A DNA stretch of 64,000 nt from COE1 sp949066965 (GTDB taxonomy: Bacteria > Bacillota > Clostridia > Lachnospirales > Lachnospiraceae): contig CARTDA010000002.1 in NCBI GenBank assembly GCA_949066965.1, positions 124,001 through 188,000 of the forward strand, given 5' to 3'. Shown piece by piece: positions 26,286 to 34,848 of this stretch. Position numbers and translations under genes: made by a program. The notes below the pieces were generated by a model. That model saw nothing but the letters and a program-made list of their open reading frames with translations, was not told the origin of the DNA and ran no database searches. Within the stretch, counting starts at the first letter, position 1; each line of letters opens with the position of its first letter.

Positions 26286-28040
26286 TCAATCATGCCCAAG
26301 CACTTCTGCCTTGCTTCGCTCTATAAAACCCCCGCCGCCGACTTCAAATATTTTATCACACTTCTTGATTGTGCTTAACCGATGTGCAATGACAATCAGT
26401 GTTCTGGTTCCGTGCAGGCCGTCTATCGCCTCCATCACTTCCTTCTCCGTATCACTGTCCAGCGCGGAGGTCGCCTCGTCAAGCACCAGCACGTTCGGAT
26501 TACGGTACAGCGCTCTTGCAATACCGATTCGCTGCCGCTGTCCGCCGGAAAGCTTCACCCCCCTGTCCCCTATAAGGGTGTCCAGCCCATTCGGCAAGGA
26601 ATTTACAAACTGGTCAAGCTGGGCTTCACGCAGGGCTTTTTGTACCGCATCGTCGTCAATCTCAGCGTCCGGTATTCCAAAGGCGACATTGGCACGTATA
26701 TTGTCGTCCATTAAATAGATGACCTGTGGAATATAGCCGATGTCCTCATGCCACGACTTCATGCACTTTCTCAGATCTGTCCCGTCTATTGTGACTGTTC
26801 CCTCCTGTGGCTGCAGTATTCCGAGCATCAGGTCGGCAGCCGTCGTCTTGCCTGCCCCCGATGCCCCAATCAGCGCAACAGATGTATTTTTCGTTATCTC
26901 AAGACTGGCATTTTTTAATATCCACTTATCGGATTCCGGATAGCGGAACGAGACATTGTTTAGTCTGATGGAAGAATGGAGCATGACCTTTATGGTGTCC
27001 TCGTGTTCGGCAGTCTTCTGCTCCATTAACTGCTCTATTTCCTTTAAATCCCTGTATACAGAATCAATCGCCGGCTTGTTGAACATCATCCCGCTGATAT
27101 AACCCGTAATCTTGTTAAAGGACGGAAGCATACGGAATGCCGCAACCGCAAAAACAGACAATGTTGTGACAAACGAGACAATATCGCTCTTTACCACTGC
27201 GATTTTAATAATCATCGCAAGCATCAGGCTGCAGATACATACCGTTTCCATGACCGGTTTCGGCAGGTATGTCAGGATTGACTGCTGTCTTTGAACCCGC
27301 ACGCAGTCCTTGTAGTGCCTGTTATAATTGGATATAAAAAAAGATTCCTTGTTTGCTACCTTAATCTCCTTAATGCCCGAAAATGCCTGAAACAGCCACT
27401 TCGTGACCAGAACATTCGCCTGCCTGCTCTGCTCGCCTATTTTCACAAGCACTTTCCGGAAAAAAATCGTGAAAATCCCCATAAACAGGAACAGCAGCAC
27501 CGCGACCGCCATTGTAGACACCCAGTCCTGCACAAATAAAAATATGACAAGCGCGGCGCTCACACTAAACTCTGCCAGAAACTGCAGGACATTTAACACA
27601 ATTGTAAAAAAACCATTGACGTCACTCGTAATGTTGCGCTGAAATTCTGCCACGTTTTTCGATACATGGAACAAATAATCCTGCTGCATATAGCTTTTCA
27701 TCATCCGCACCGACAAGCGCTGCTGGTTATTAAATACAAACCGGTACTGAAGGCTGTACATCACCATCACATAGACATTTTTCAGGATATATATCACAAT
27801 CAGCAGCACTGCCAGAAACAAAATCATTTGATTGGCGTCCGTAATTCCCGTATACTTGCGGATAAGTACAAAATACCACTTCTCGTCCATTGTCTCCGGA
27901 TTCATGGCAACATCAATCAGAGGCATAATCGCAGAGACTCCCAAAAGCTCCACAAATGCCCCTATAAAAATGATGACAAGCAGGATGCATAAATTGATTT
28001 TCTGCCTTCTGTCCAAAACATAGTTAATCTTTTTTATCAT
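26286..28040 (-). CDS. ABC exporter, MsbA/PglK-like fused permease-ATPase
   Basis: A 584-residue half-transporter with six N-terminal helices (to about residue 320) and a C-terminal ATPase. Walker A is GASGAGKT (about 392-399), the signature LSGGQ is near 497, Walker B with LVLDEATSALD near 516-526, and the switch histidine near 553. Dimers of such proteins export lipids or flip lipid-linked oligosaccharides, as PglK does. The ATG at 28040 overlaps the methyltransferase stop by four bases (ATGA), and AAGGA sits upstream; a longer frame to 28091 lies inside that gene. The related exporter at 52978-54720 starts in the same way (YVLDR-QKI). Cargo is unknown. Confidence 0.9.
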   Translation of the reverse strand: MIKKINYVLDRRQKINLCILLVIIFIGAFVELLGVSAIMPLIDVAMNPETMDEKWYFVLIRKYTGITDANQMILFLAVLLIVIYILKNVYVMVMYSLQYRFVFNNQQRLSVRMMKSYMQQDYLFHVSKNVAEFQRNITSDVNGFFTIVLNVLQFLAEFSVSAALVIFLFVQDWVSTMAVAVLLFLFMGIFTIFFRKVLVKIGEQSRQANVLVTKWLFQAFSGIKEIKVANKESFFISNYNRHYKDCVRVQRQQSILTYLPKPVMETVCICSLMLAMIIKIAVVKSDIVSFVTTLSVFAVAAFRMLPSFNKITGYISGMMFNKPAIDSVYRDLKEIEQLMEQKTAEHEDTIKVMLHSSIRLNNVSFRYPESDKWILKNASLEITKNTSVALIGASGAGKTTAADLMLGILQPQEGTVTIDGTDLRKCMKSWHEDIGYIPQVIYLMDDNIRANVAFGIPDAEIDDDAVQKALREAQLDQFVNSLPNGLDTLIGDRGVKLSGGQRQRIGIARALYRNPNVLVLDEATSALDSDTEKEVMEAIDGLHGTRTLIVIAHRLSTIKKCDKIFEVGGGGFIERSKAEVLGHD

Positions 28041-28945
28041 TCTGTTTCCTTCTTTTTCATTCGGCTTACCGCTTCCGGATTTGCGCCCCATAGAATTACC
28101 TTGTTCCCCTCCGCGGACAAAGGAACCTCGTCTATGATCTCACTGCCGGGAATCATGGCGCATACTTCCTCTATGGAATGACCGTTCAGGCGGTTATGGC
28201 TTAACTCGTTCCATGTAATGTAGCCCTTTCTTGCATGCGTGATAATTTGCTCCAGATAAACGTCCTGCACTTCTCTGCAAAGTTCTGAAAAGGCATAGTT
28301 GCTCATAACGAATTCCGGCTTCAAGGTTTTCTTAAGTGTTGTTCCGTTAATAAAATGATACTGCTTCATTTCCTCGTCGGAAAAGAACCGGGACAAATAT
28401 TTTTTGCTGACACCAAGCGCCTGTGGAATGTCGACAAGCCCATATGACTGAATCGGGTTGAATCTGCGCAAAATCCTGCTCTGCCCCCCATAGCCTACGC
28501 CTATTTCCACTACATTTTTCAGCTCTCCAAAAAGCTCTTTTAATTCCAGCATAATCTTCGCATACCGCATTGTCGCCGGAGCTACTGGTTTTTTCAGCCC
28601 TTCATAAAAATATGTTTCCGCCCCTCCGACCGTATCGTTTTTCCAGCATTCCTCCAGGACGCCGTCTGAAACATTTTTTGTCCGGATAATGTTCCAACAT
28701 CCTACACCTATATCATATCCGACATCCTCAACAATTCCACGATAGACATTATAATGCCTGAAATTCTTGAATATTCTGCTGCTTCTACTTGCCCGTTCGC
28801 AGAAAGGCGTATATCCGTAATTTGTACTGTCCGAAATGCTTGTCTCCCGCTTGTCCGACATCGCATAATCCAGTTTTAATGATTTACCGAGTACCCACTG
28901 CAGCATTTTATATCTCTTTTTCCTGATCTCATTTTTTTTATCCAT
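28037..28945 (-). CDS. Putative sugar O-methyltransferase
   Basis: A soluble 302-residue enzyme resembling the putative sugar O-methyltransferase family found in glycan loci. The SAM-binding loop is VVEIGVGYGGQSRIL (about residues 143-157). The segments YGLVDIPQAL and VMSNYAFSELCREVQ follow in the order seen in that family. It should transfer a methyl group from SAM to a sugar hydroxyl, possibly capping a chain. AGGAGG lies seven bases before the ATG. It is the first gene after a promoter at 29.06 kb and is coupled to the ABC exporter downstream, which suggests methylation before export. Confidence 0.75.
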   Translation of the reverse strand: MDKKNEIRKKRYKMLQWVLGKSLKLDYAMSDKRETSISDSTNYGYTPFCERASRSSRIFKNFRHYNVYRGIVEDVGYDIGVGCWNIIRTKNVSDGVLEECWKNDTVGGAETYFYEGLKKPVAPATMRYAKIMLELKELFGELKNVVEIGVGYGGQSRILRRFNPIQSYGLVDIPQALGVSKKYLSRFFSDEEMKQYHFINGTTLKKTLKPEFVMSNYAFSELCREVQDVYLEQIITHARKGYITWNELSHNRLNGHSIEEVCAMIPGSEIIDEVPLSAEGNKVILWGANPEAVSRMKKKETE

Positions 28946-29060
28946 TCCTTTTCCTCCTACGGGCTGCGTGCTCTGTCACCTTTCACGGCGGACATACGTC
29001 AGCACTTCGAAATATCATTCACACAAAATAAAACGAGTGCTTTTGATTCCATCATTTTCC

Positions 29061-29088
29061 ATTTTATCATATAACCGCTTCAAGTCAA
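29061..29088 (-). promoter_or_regulatory. Extended -10 promoter before the sugar methyltransferase
   Basis: On the minus strand TTGACT (29083-29088), a 16-base spacer and TAAAAT (29061-29066) preceded by TGA form a promoter with an extended -10 (TGnTAAAAT). The leader to the methyltransferase ATG is about 110 bases and shows no clear riboswitch or attenuator. The promoter sits just past the stop of the GT2/GT-D fusion gene. Confidence 0.7.
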
Positions 29089-29116
29089 TCATACACAGGG
29101 TTATTTGGCATTTCCT

Positions 29117-30781
29117 TTAATCCGGCTTGTAGAACTGCGCAATCTCCGCCGCTGTCCTTGGCTTTTTCCTCATGTATGCATCGTAGTCCTTGAAGTAATG
29201 CCCCATATCCCATGCCTGATATCCCTTTTTGTGCAAATCGCAGGCAAGCACTTTCGCGGTCGGTCCGAGCACAATGCACACCAGCCGTTTTTTGCTTGTT
29301 TTGAGGACTTCATGAAACAGCCTGTCGTAATCCGCATACGCATTCATGCTTGGCGCCGTCACAAACTCCACTGACTTACAGGCATCGTATGCCTTGTATT
29401 CGAGCTTGTCAAACACGCCGTCACCGCATACGATGGTGACATGCCGGTCTGCGAGAAGCTTCTGCATCCGTTTATAGTATTTCTTAAAATCATATTTTTC
29501 ATAAGTCTGGTAAACCTGCGTGATTGCCGTGTCAATATAGGTCATGTCCTTGTCACAGTTCTTGCACAAAAACCTGCGCTGTACTGCGAGGGACTTTGCA
29601 AATTTCGACGTAAAATCATTTAAATGCTTTACCGGGTGCGTATAGTAATACGGAATTCCGATTTTCAGCCCGTCCATGTCTGTCCGAAGCAGTTTCCTGA
29701 GCCGTTTTGCCAGTCTCGCATCATACTCCTGAAACGGAATGGAGTGCCCCTGCATAATGGCAATTTCCCCGTCTCCGTACCGAAGGAAACTTATTTTTTC
29801 CTTCTCCAGAAGGGACAGTGTCTCGTCCGTATTGAGTATCCGAATCCGTTCGACATATCTGCCCTTCTCATAATCCTTCCGCTCAAAGTGCCTGTGCACG
29901 CGCTTAGGAAACCTTGTCAGTCGGTTGAACAGTTCCACAGCCTTCTTTTTCTGAAGCTTCAGGCTGTTTTGTTTGTAGCCCCTGGCTTCCTTTCGCAGGA
30001 TGAAATACTCCGCCCCCACATGGATAATGCTGTTGTCCATGGATGCGATTTTTTCGATGTCGAGTGTGTTGTCCTCGTCATTATAGAGCCTGTCCAGCGA
30101 GTAAATGTCCGTGAGCATGCTGTCATCAAAGCCGTTCTGATGCGTCTCCTGAACACGGTTGACGGTTATCACGACCGCGCAGCCTGACTGCCTGTTGGAC
30201 GCCATATTCGGACGCGTGATGCGCGCTTTGCGGTTGTCCGGCGTTATCATTGCCTCGTAGAAGTTCGGATTCTTGATTGCCGTCTCTTCCTCCGTCGTCA
30301 TCCGCACAACGTCCTCTTTGCGGTACAAAGTACAGTCCAGTTCCCATGGGTAATTGTAGTGCTGCAGCGGGCAGTCCCACCGCCATTCAAGCACCGCTTC
30401 ATCCGCGGAAAGGTTTTCCGGCACAGGTCTGATATTCCCGCCAAGCCGCATGCTGTACCCAAAGACCTGCCCGTGCGCCCTTAAATATTCCCTTGCCTTC
30501 TGCAGGCTGAATGGACGGGTAAACACGACATCATCGCAGCCGAACATAATATACTCGCCTGCGTCCGCTATGATTTGCTTTAGGTCTGTCTCAAACTTGT
30601 TTTCCTTTCTCCACGTTACCTTCGGAAACTGCTGCATCAGTTTCCCGTACCGGATGCCCTCCGTCTCACAGTAGAGCACCGTCACCATTTCCTGCCGCGC
30701 GTCCGAAAACTTTAGCAGGCTCTCAAGATATGCATGCATCTGCATTGGGCGCCCTTTTGAAAATACTATAATTGATACCAT
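29117..30781 (-). CDS. Two-domain glycosyltransferase: GT2-like plus GT-D (DUF1792-like)
   Basis: A 554-residue soluble protein with two transferase domains. Residues 1 to about 230 are GT-A-like, starting MVSIIVFSKGRPMQ with an acidic GCDDV motif near residue 80. From about residue 310 to the end there is a GT-D fold domain like DUF1792: FLRYGDGEIAIM, an FQEYD.RLAKRLRKLL helix, an IVCGDGVFD loop, and the CIVLGPTAKVLACDL segment. GT-D enzymes known from streptococci glucosylate surface glycoproteins. A fused enzyme could add two sugars in turn. The start follows a modest ribosome site. It lies between the DUF262 module and the methyltransferase promoter. Domain calls are good; substrates are unknown. 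Confidence 0.8.
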   Translation of the reverse strand: MVSIIVFSKGRPMQMHAYLESLLKFSDARQEMVTVLYCETEGIRYGKLMQQFPKVTWRKENKFETDLKQIIADAGEYIMFGCDDVVFTRPFSLQKAREYLRAHGQVFGYSMRLGGNIRPVPENLSADEAVLEWRWDCPLQHYNYPWELDCTLYRKEDVVRMTTEEETAIKNPNFYEAMITPDNRKARITRPNMASNRQSGCAVVITVNRVQETHQNGFDDSMLTDIYSLDRLYNDEDNTLDIEKIASMDNSIIHVGAEYFILRKEARGYKQNSLKLQKKKAVELFNRLTRFPKRVHRHFERKDYEKGRYVERIRILNTDETLSLLEKEKISFLRYGDGEIAIMQGHSIPFQEYDARLAKRLRKLLRTDMDGLKIGIPYYYTHPVKHLNDFTSKFAKSLAVQRRFLCKNCDKDMTYIDTAITQVYQTYEKYDFKKYYKRMQKLLADRHVTIVCGDGVFDKLEYKAYDACKSVEFVTAPSMNAYADYDRLFHEVLKTSKKRLVCIVLGPTAKVLACDLHKKGYQAWDMGHYFKDYDAYMRKKPRTAAEIAQFYKPD

Positions 30782-30811
30782 TATTTACACGTTCTCTCCC
30801 TATTTTTCAAA

Positions 30812-31696
30812 TTATGCGTGTTCTGTAATCTTATACACATATATCTTTCCTGACAAGTCAACATTATTAACCTTCGTCTTGTCAGGAACAGATGCACAAA
30901 AATAAATCCTATCCGGTTTTTTCGAACCTATTTTATCCATTTTTGTATGTAACTCACACTTTATCATTTTTCCATTATCTGCTTTTTTTGTCAACTTATT
31001 TTCAACAGTGGTTCTGTTTCGTTCCGGTGAACACGGAATCGACATCATGTCCCCCAAGGAATTGTTGTCCAATACTCCATATTTCTTTATTAGCGCAGGC
31101 ATCTCCTCGTGTATCCGATACAAATGATACAAAATTTCATGGCGTCTTGTCAAAAATCCTGCTTCCAGCTTTTCCATGCTTTTCTCTATTTCAATGTCAA
31201 ATACAAGATGATTGTATACATTTTGTATATATTGTGAAAATTCATGCAGTCCGTCTATATCCTGTCCGAACACAGTCAGCGCACCGCACAACTCCGCCTC
31301 GCATGCTATCATCCGCAATGCATCTGCCTTTCCCAGCGCCAGCAGGTGCACTTCTTTACCAAAAACAGCTTTATGGTATAATATATCTTTAACATTCTTC
31401 GATTCCGTTTCCACCAATGTCCTAAGCGCTTCACTGCGTTCCTCAAAAAGCCCCTGATTGATTTGCTTCCTGCTGCCTGCCCTGTCTCTGTCAAGAAAAA
31501 TGCTAAACTCCCTGCATGACGATACTCGTCTGTTCCGGTGGAGCATCTCGTACAAATCCCCTATGTGTTCCTCATCTATAATATGACACATCTCAAAACA
31601 CTTTAACCGTTCCAAAACATCAACCGTATGTTCCAGCTGTCCCCTTTCAATATGTTCACATAGTGTCTGTGTGCTCATCAGCATGCTTATTTTCAT
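30812..31696 (-). CDS. Unknown protein, third gene of DUF262/AAA module
   Basis: A soluble 294-residue protein without a family I recognise. It is mostly helical, with charged segments (FSIFLDRDRAGSRKQ, about residues 63-77) and a basic C-terminal third. The last 30 residues (RIYFCASVPDKTKVN...KIYVYKITEHA) look like a small beta sheet. The ATG overlaps the end of the AAA gene by 41 bases and follows GAGG at seven bases, so it is translated from the same message. It is AT-rich compared with the gene directly downstream. Its fixed place behind an ATPase and a DUF262 protein suggests it is an effector or adaptor of that module. No function is claimed. Confidence 0.65.
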   Translation of the reverse strand: MKISMLMSTQTLCEHIERGQLEHTVDVLERLKCFEMCHIIDEEHIGDLYEMLHRNRRVSSCREFSIFLDRDRAGSRKQINQGLFEERSEALRTLVETESKNVKDILYHKAVFGKEVHLLALGKADALRMIACEAELCGALTVFGQDIDGLHEFSQYIQNVYNHLVFDIEIEKSMEKLEAGFLTRRHEILYHLYRIHEEMPALIKKYGVLDNNSLGDMMSIPCSPERNRTTVENKLTKKADNGKMIKCELHTKMDKIGSKKPDRIYFCASVPDKTKVNNVDLSGKIYVYKITEHA

Positions 31697-32756
31697 GCGC
31701 CATCCTCATTTTTCGTATATAATATAGGTCTATCTCTTCCTGTTCCATAAAATCCTTGGGCCAATCGCTCAGCTCCGCATCATCCCTAATTGTAATTTCA
31801 TGCATTTGAAAATTCTCATCAAAAAAGTAAATTACAGCCTGAGGTGCCTGTAATGCGCATGCATCATTGACAACTGCTTTTCTCAATCCGTTCACAATAT
31901 GGTCACTGTGTGTTTCTATGATTATCTGAACACCAATTGCAGCTAATTGCGCCAGAAAAAACATGAGGTCTGACTGCGCCTTAGGATGCAGATGAAGTTC
32001 TGGATTTTCCACTATGACCACATCCCCCTCCTTTGCGAGCAGACCACTTACGAGTATCGGCAATACAAAACTGACACCATACCCCACATTCGTTTTATGG
32101 AGTTTCTGCTCCTTTCCAAAACGTATGGATATCAAGTTGTCACTTCCCAAATCTTCAGCAATTACCTTATTTCCAGGCAAAATATAATCCAGCCATTCGT
32201 TCAACTGTATCGTAAACAACGTATTTTCTGCATCTCTCAGATTGCGTCTCTTATCGACCGCAATTTTCCCAGATCGCCCTTTTTCCAGTATAAAACCCAA
32301 ATATTCATTTTTTTTTCCCAATTCAAACTTTGCAGTGTTGCCCCGTTTCTGATACTGACTAATCATCCTGTCCGATCCCAAATACCAGATGGTTCCCAGT
32401 TTTTGTAAATTTGATAATTCCTCTGTAGGAATTTTACAGCGGACATTATTATCATTTTCATCGGATGAAAGGATCAGATTGACTGATTTTCCCATCATGG
32501 TAATACCTATGCGGATCTTGTCATCCTCCGCGTCATCATATAATATTTCATCAAACGAGTACAACACCGTGCCATGCTGCATATTCATCAAATCAATCAT
32601 CCCAGTTGAGCAGCGAGTCTCCTCAAGCAATAAAACTGCCTGTATTACAGATGATTTTCCGCAAGAATTAACCCCGCACAACACTGTAAGCGGGCTGCAT
32701 TTAATTTCGGCGTTCTCAAAGCATTTAAAATTATGCAGTTCCAATCTATGAATCAA
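31656..32756 (-). CDS. AAA ATPase with DUF3696-like C-terminus
   Basis: A 366-residue SMC/OLD-like ATPase. Walker A is GVNSCGKS (residues 28-35), Walker B with signature IVENPELHLHP (about 248-258), and the switch histidine lies in ETHSDHIV (about 281-288). The end has DDAELSDWPKDFMEQ, which matches the DUF3696 pattern of tryptophan-proline followed by an F-x-x-Q. Such ATPases are common in defence islands. Translation appears to start at TTG 32756, after AGGGGA, overlapping the DUF262 gene by 11 bases; no ATG is available near the domain start. It is much more AT-rich than the genes at 30 kb and 35 kb. Confidence 0.85.
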   Translation of the reverse strand: MIHRLELHNFKCFENAEIKCSPLTVLCGVNSCGKSSVIQAVLLLEETRCSTGMIDLMNMQHGTVLYSFDEILYDDAEDDKIRIGITMMGKSVNLILSSDENDNNVRCKIPTEELSNLQKLGTIWYLGSDRMISQYQKRGNTAKFELGKKNEYLGFILEKGRSGKIAVDKRRNLRDAENTLFTIQLNEWLDYILPGNKVIAEDLGSDNLISIRFGKEQKLHKTNVGYGVSFVLPILVSGLLAKEGDVVIVENPELHLHPKAQSDLMFFLAQLAAIGVQIIIETHSDHIVNGLRKAVVNDACALQAPQAVIYFFDENFQMHEITIRDDAELSDWPKDFMEQEEIDLYYIRKMRMAHENKHADEHTDTM

Positions 32757-34206
32757 TTTTTAAACATTCCCCTTTCCCATAAATGCTTTCCAAAAAAGTA
32801 TACACATTATTTAGTGTTTTATCCCTTAACAAATAATTTGTATTATGAGAAATGGCGTAATAAAAGTCCGCATCCTCCTGCAAAAAATTTGCAAATTCAA
32901 TGACAATGTTTCCTCTTTTTTCTATCTTATCCATAGAATGATGACGAAGCATAATCGAAAACGCAATAAACAGAGACTTATTGACTGGTGCCTTCTTATC
33001 ACTGATGCCGCCCTTTTCATCCTTGAATATCTTCCGGAATGCCCTGTCCCCAAACATAATGACTGCTTTCTCCATGGATTCTACAAAATTGTCTTTGATT
33101 GCCTGATACGGAATCTGTGCGCAATTGTTCAATCCAACAGCAACACTGTCCAGAAAGTCATTCATTTGTGTCATATATTCCAGATTCAGAAAATTGTCAA
33201 ACGTAAGGCAATAAAAACCGATATATCTTAGCACCAGTTCCTGTGCCATCATTCTTATGTCGCTGACACCATGGCTGGTAGCTCTCTGGAACGAATCAGA
33301 ATCCACAAGTTCCTTGATAAAATCCCTGACATTCTTTTTCATAAACGCATGGCGGACTTCCTGTTTATTCAGTTCCTTTCCGCCTGTATTTAATCTTTTA
33401 AAGATATCCAGCTTCACATTTTCCGGCGTACTGGGCTCTATGACATTACAGTCAATCTGATAGCGTCTCAGCGCACGCACGAACCGGGGGCGCAATGACT
33501 TGTCCTCATCCAAGTCCGTCCTTTTAAAGTATTTTCCCTCACACTCTGTTCCAAGGTATTCCAATTTTGACAGTTTAAACTCGTTCTTAAAAAACTTATA
33601 TATTGTAGTCAGGCGCTGTAAACCATCAACAACCTGCAGTTTTCCGTTTTTATCCCTTGAAAAGTAAAACATCGGCAGCGGAATGTTTAACAAAATGGAT
33701 TCTATCAGCCTTGACTTGCGCACATTATCCCATACATAATCGCGCTGGAAGGCCGGTGCAAGATCCAATACCGGTTCCTCATCCTCCTCGCCATCCACCA
33801 TACTGACTATCTCCTTTAAGGAAAAACGTGCCTGTGCAACCGTGATAAGCTGCGGGTCATAGGGAACTTTTATTGACGATTCCTGATTTTCCCCATCATT
33901 CTCATCAAATTCCAATCCGCTTTCCAGACTTTCTTTCTTCTCCTTAATGTGTTCCTCATATTTATTTTGAAACTGTCTTAGTAACAGTTCGCCATATTTC
34001 CGCATCCTTTCGTCAAACTTCTCTTTATTATTGACATATCGGTACAGGATTCCTTCCTCAGAGTCCTTGGGATGCTCTACCACAATCTGAATCCCTCCGT
34101 CAGCAGAACAAAACAGACCTTTTTTTTCCTCTGTTAATTGGAGCTCCTGCCCATCCTCGCCTACGTCCATGACAAATGTCATTTTACATGCCTTATCCCC
34201 ATACAT
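32746..34206 (-). CDS. DUF262 domain protein (GmrS/ParB-like)
   Basis: A 486-residue cytoplasmic protein. The DUF262 domain covers about residues 120-330: AFQRDYVWDN (152-161), VVDGLQRLTTIYKFF (192-206, the D-G-x-Q-R nucleotidase motif) and FKRLNTGGKELN (269-280). This ParB/Srx-like fold hydrolyses nucleotides in restriction enzymes such as GmrSD and in BrxU. No DUF1524 HNH nuclease domain follows, so nuclease action, if any, must come from a partner. The first 110 residues are an extra region with a charged coiled-coil-like stretch (60-110). It heads the three-gene module, 66 bases from the GNAT gene, with a copy of the dispersed hairpin in that gap. Confidence 0.85.
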   Translation of the reverse strand: MYGDKACKMTFVMDVGEDGQELQLTEEKKGLFCSADGGIQIVVEHPKDSEEGILYRYVNNKEKFDERMRKYGELLLRQFQNKYEEHIKEKKESLESGLEFDENDGENQESSIKVPYDPQLITVAQARFSLKEIVSMVDGEEDEEPVLDLAPAFQRDYVWDNVRKSRLIESILLNIPLPMFYFSRDKNGKLQVVDGLQRLTTIYKFFKNEFKLSKLEYLGTECEGKYFKRTDLDEDKSLRPRFVRALRRYQIDCNVIEPSTPENVKLDIFKRLNTGGKELNKQEVRHAFMKKNVRDFIKELVDSDSFQRATSHGVSDIRMMAQELVLRYIGFYCLTFDNFLNLEYMTQMNDFLDSVAVGLNNCAQIPYQAIKDNFVESMEKAVIMFGDRAFRKIFKDEKGGISDKKAPVNKSLFIAFSIMLRHHSMDKIEKRGNIVIEFANFLQEDADFYYAISHNTNYLLRDKTLNNVYTFLESIYGKGECLKIDS

Positions 34207-34238
34207 ACCCTGTCCTCATATTCCATTTTGCAGCATAT

Positions 34239-34270
34239 TATACTGCCGGTCGAAAAGACTGACCACTCAG
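34239..34270. repeat. Dispersed hairpin repeat, copy C (core only, inverted)
   Basis: This 32-base stretch is the reverse complement of the core found at 44081-44115 and 62376-62411, with about four differences. It has the GGTCGAAAAGACTGACC centre, which folds as a hairpin. It lies between the GNAT stop and the DUF262 start, at the edge of the AT-rich module. The longer flanking part of the other two copies is absent. Confidence 0.65.
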
Positions 34271-34272
34271 CC

Positions 34273-34773
34273 TTATACATTCTTCTCTTTCCAGTTCAGC
34301 ATTGCATACCATGCCATATTCCGGTATCTGTCCTGTATTCTGACCGCGTCCCTGAATTCGCCCTCCAGGTCAAATCCGCAGTTCTCATAAAATTTTCTGG
34401 CTTCGACATTGTCCGCCAGTACCGTTAAGTATACCCTGTGGAGACCGAGATCGTTAAATGCGTAGCGTATGATATCCGTCACTGCGTGTTCCGCAAGTCC
34501 TGTGTCCCATACTTTATTTCTCGCCGCAATGACAAGCTCTGCATTGTGATCTTTTTCCGAAATGTGTTTGAGACTGATTGTTCCCAGATACTCATCCGTC
34601 TTATCCGTTATCGCAAAATGCTGGTTTTCCTCGTCAAAGCTGTATTTGATAAAAAACTTTGCTTTCTCGAGCGTCACATCCCCAAACGGATAGCGAAACC
34701 AGCAGTTGACCGATGCATCGTGCATCCACTCCAACATCAAAACCGCATCTTTTTCTTCCAATCTCCTTAACAT
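34273..34773 (-). CDS. GNAT acetyltransferase, RimJ/RimL-like
   Basis: A 166-residue acetyl-CoA-dependent N-acetyltransferase. MLRRLEEKDAVLMLEWMHD is the N-terminal strand-helix, LGTISLKHISEKDHNAEL the central sheet, and LHRVYLTVLADNVEARKFYENCGF the C-terminal part with the acetyl-CoA-binding helix. In this setting it may acylate the amino group of a dTDP-3-amino-3,6-dideoxyhexose made by the aminotransferase at 38.2-39.3 kb. It is a close paralogue of the protein at 36205-36711; the two share about half of their residues by eye. AAGGGGG lies four bases before the ATG. Acetyl transfer is sure at family level; the sugar target is inference. Confidence 0.85.
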   Translation of the reverse strand: MLRRLEEKDAVLMLEWMHDASVNCWFRYPFGDVTLEKAKFFIKYSFDEENQHFAITDKTDEYLGTISLKHISEKDHNAELVIAARNKVWDTGLAEHAVTDIIRYAFNDLGLHRVYLTVLADNVEARKFYENCGFDLEGEFRDAVRIQDRYRNMAWYAMLNWKEKNV

Positions 34774-34848
34774 AAATCTTCCCCCTTAGATTTGCTTATT
34801 GTTCTTGTTCACGCCGTTCCGGCAACAGGTAAAAAGTGCTAAATCCTG

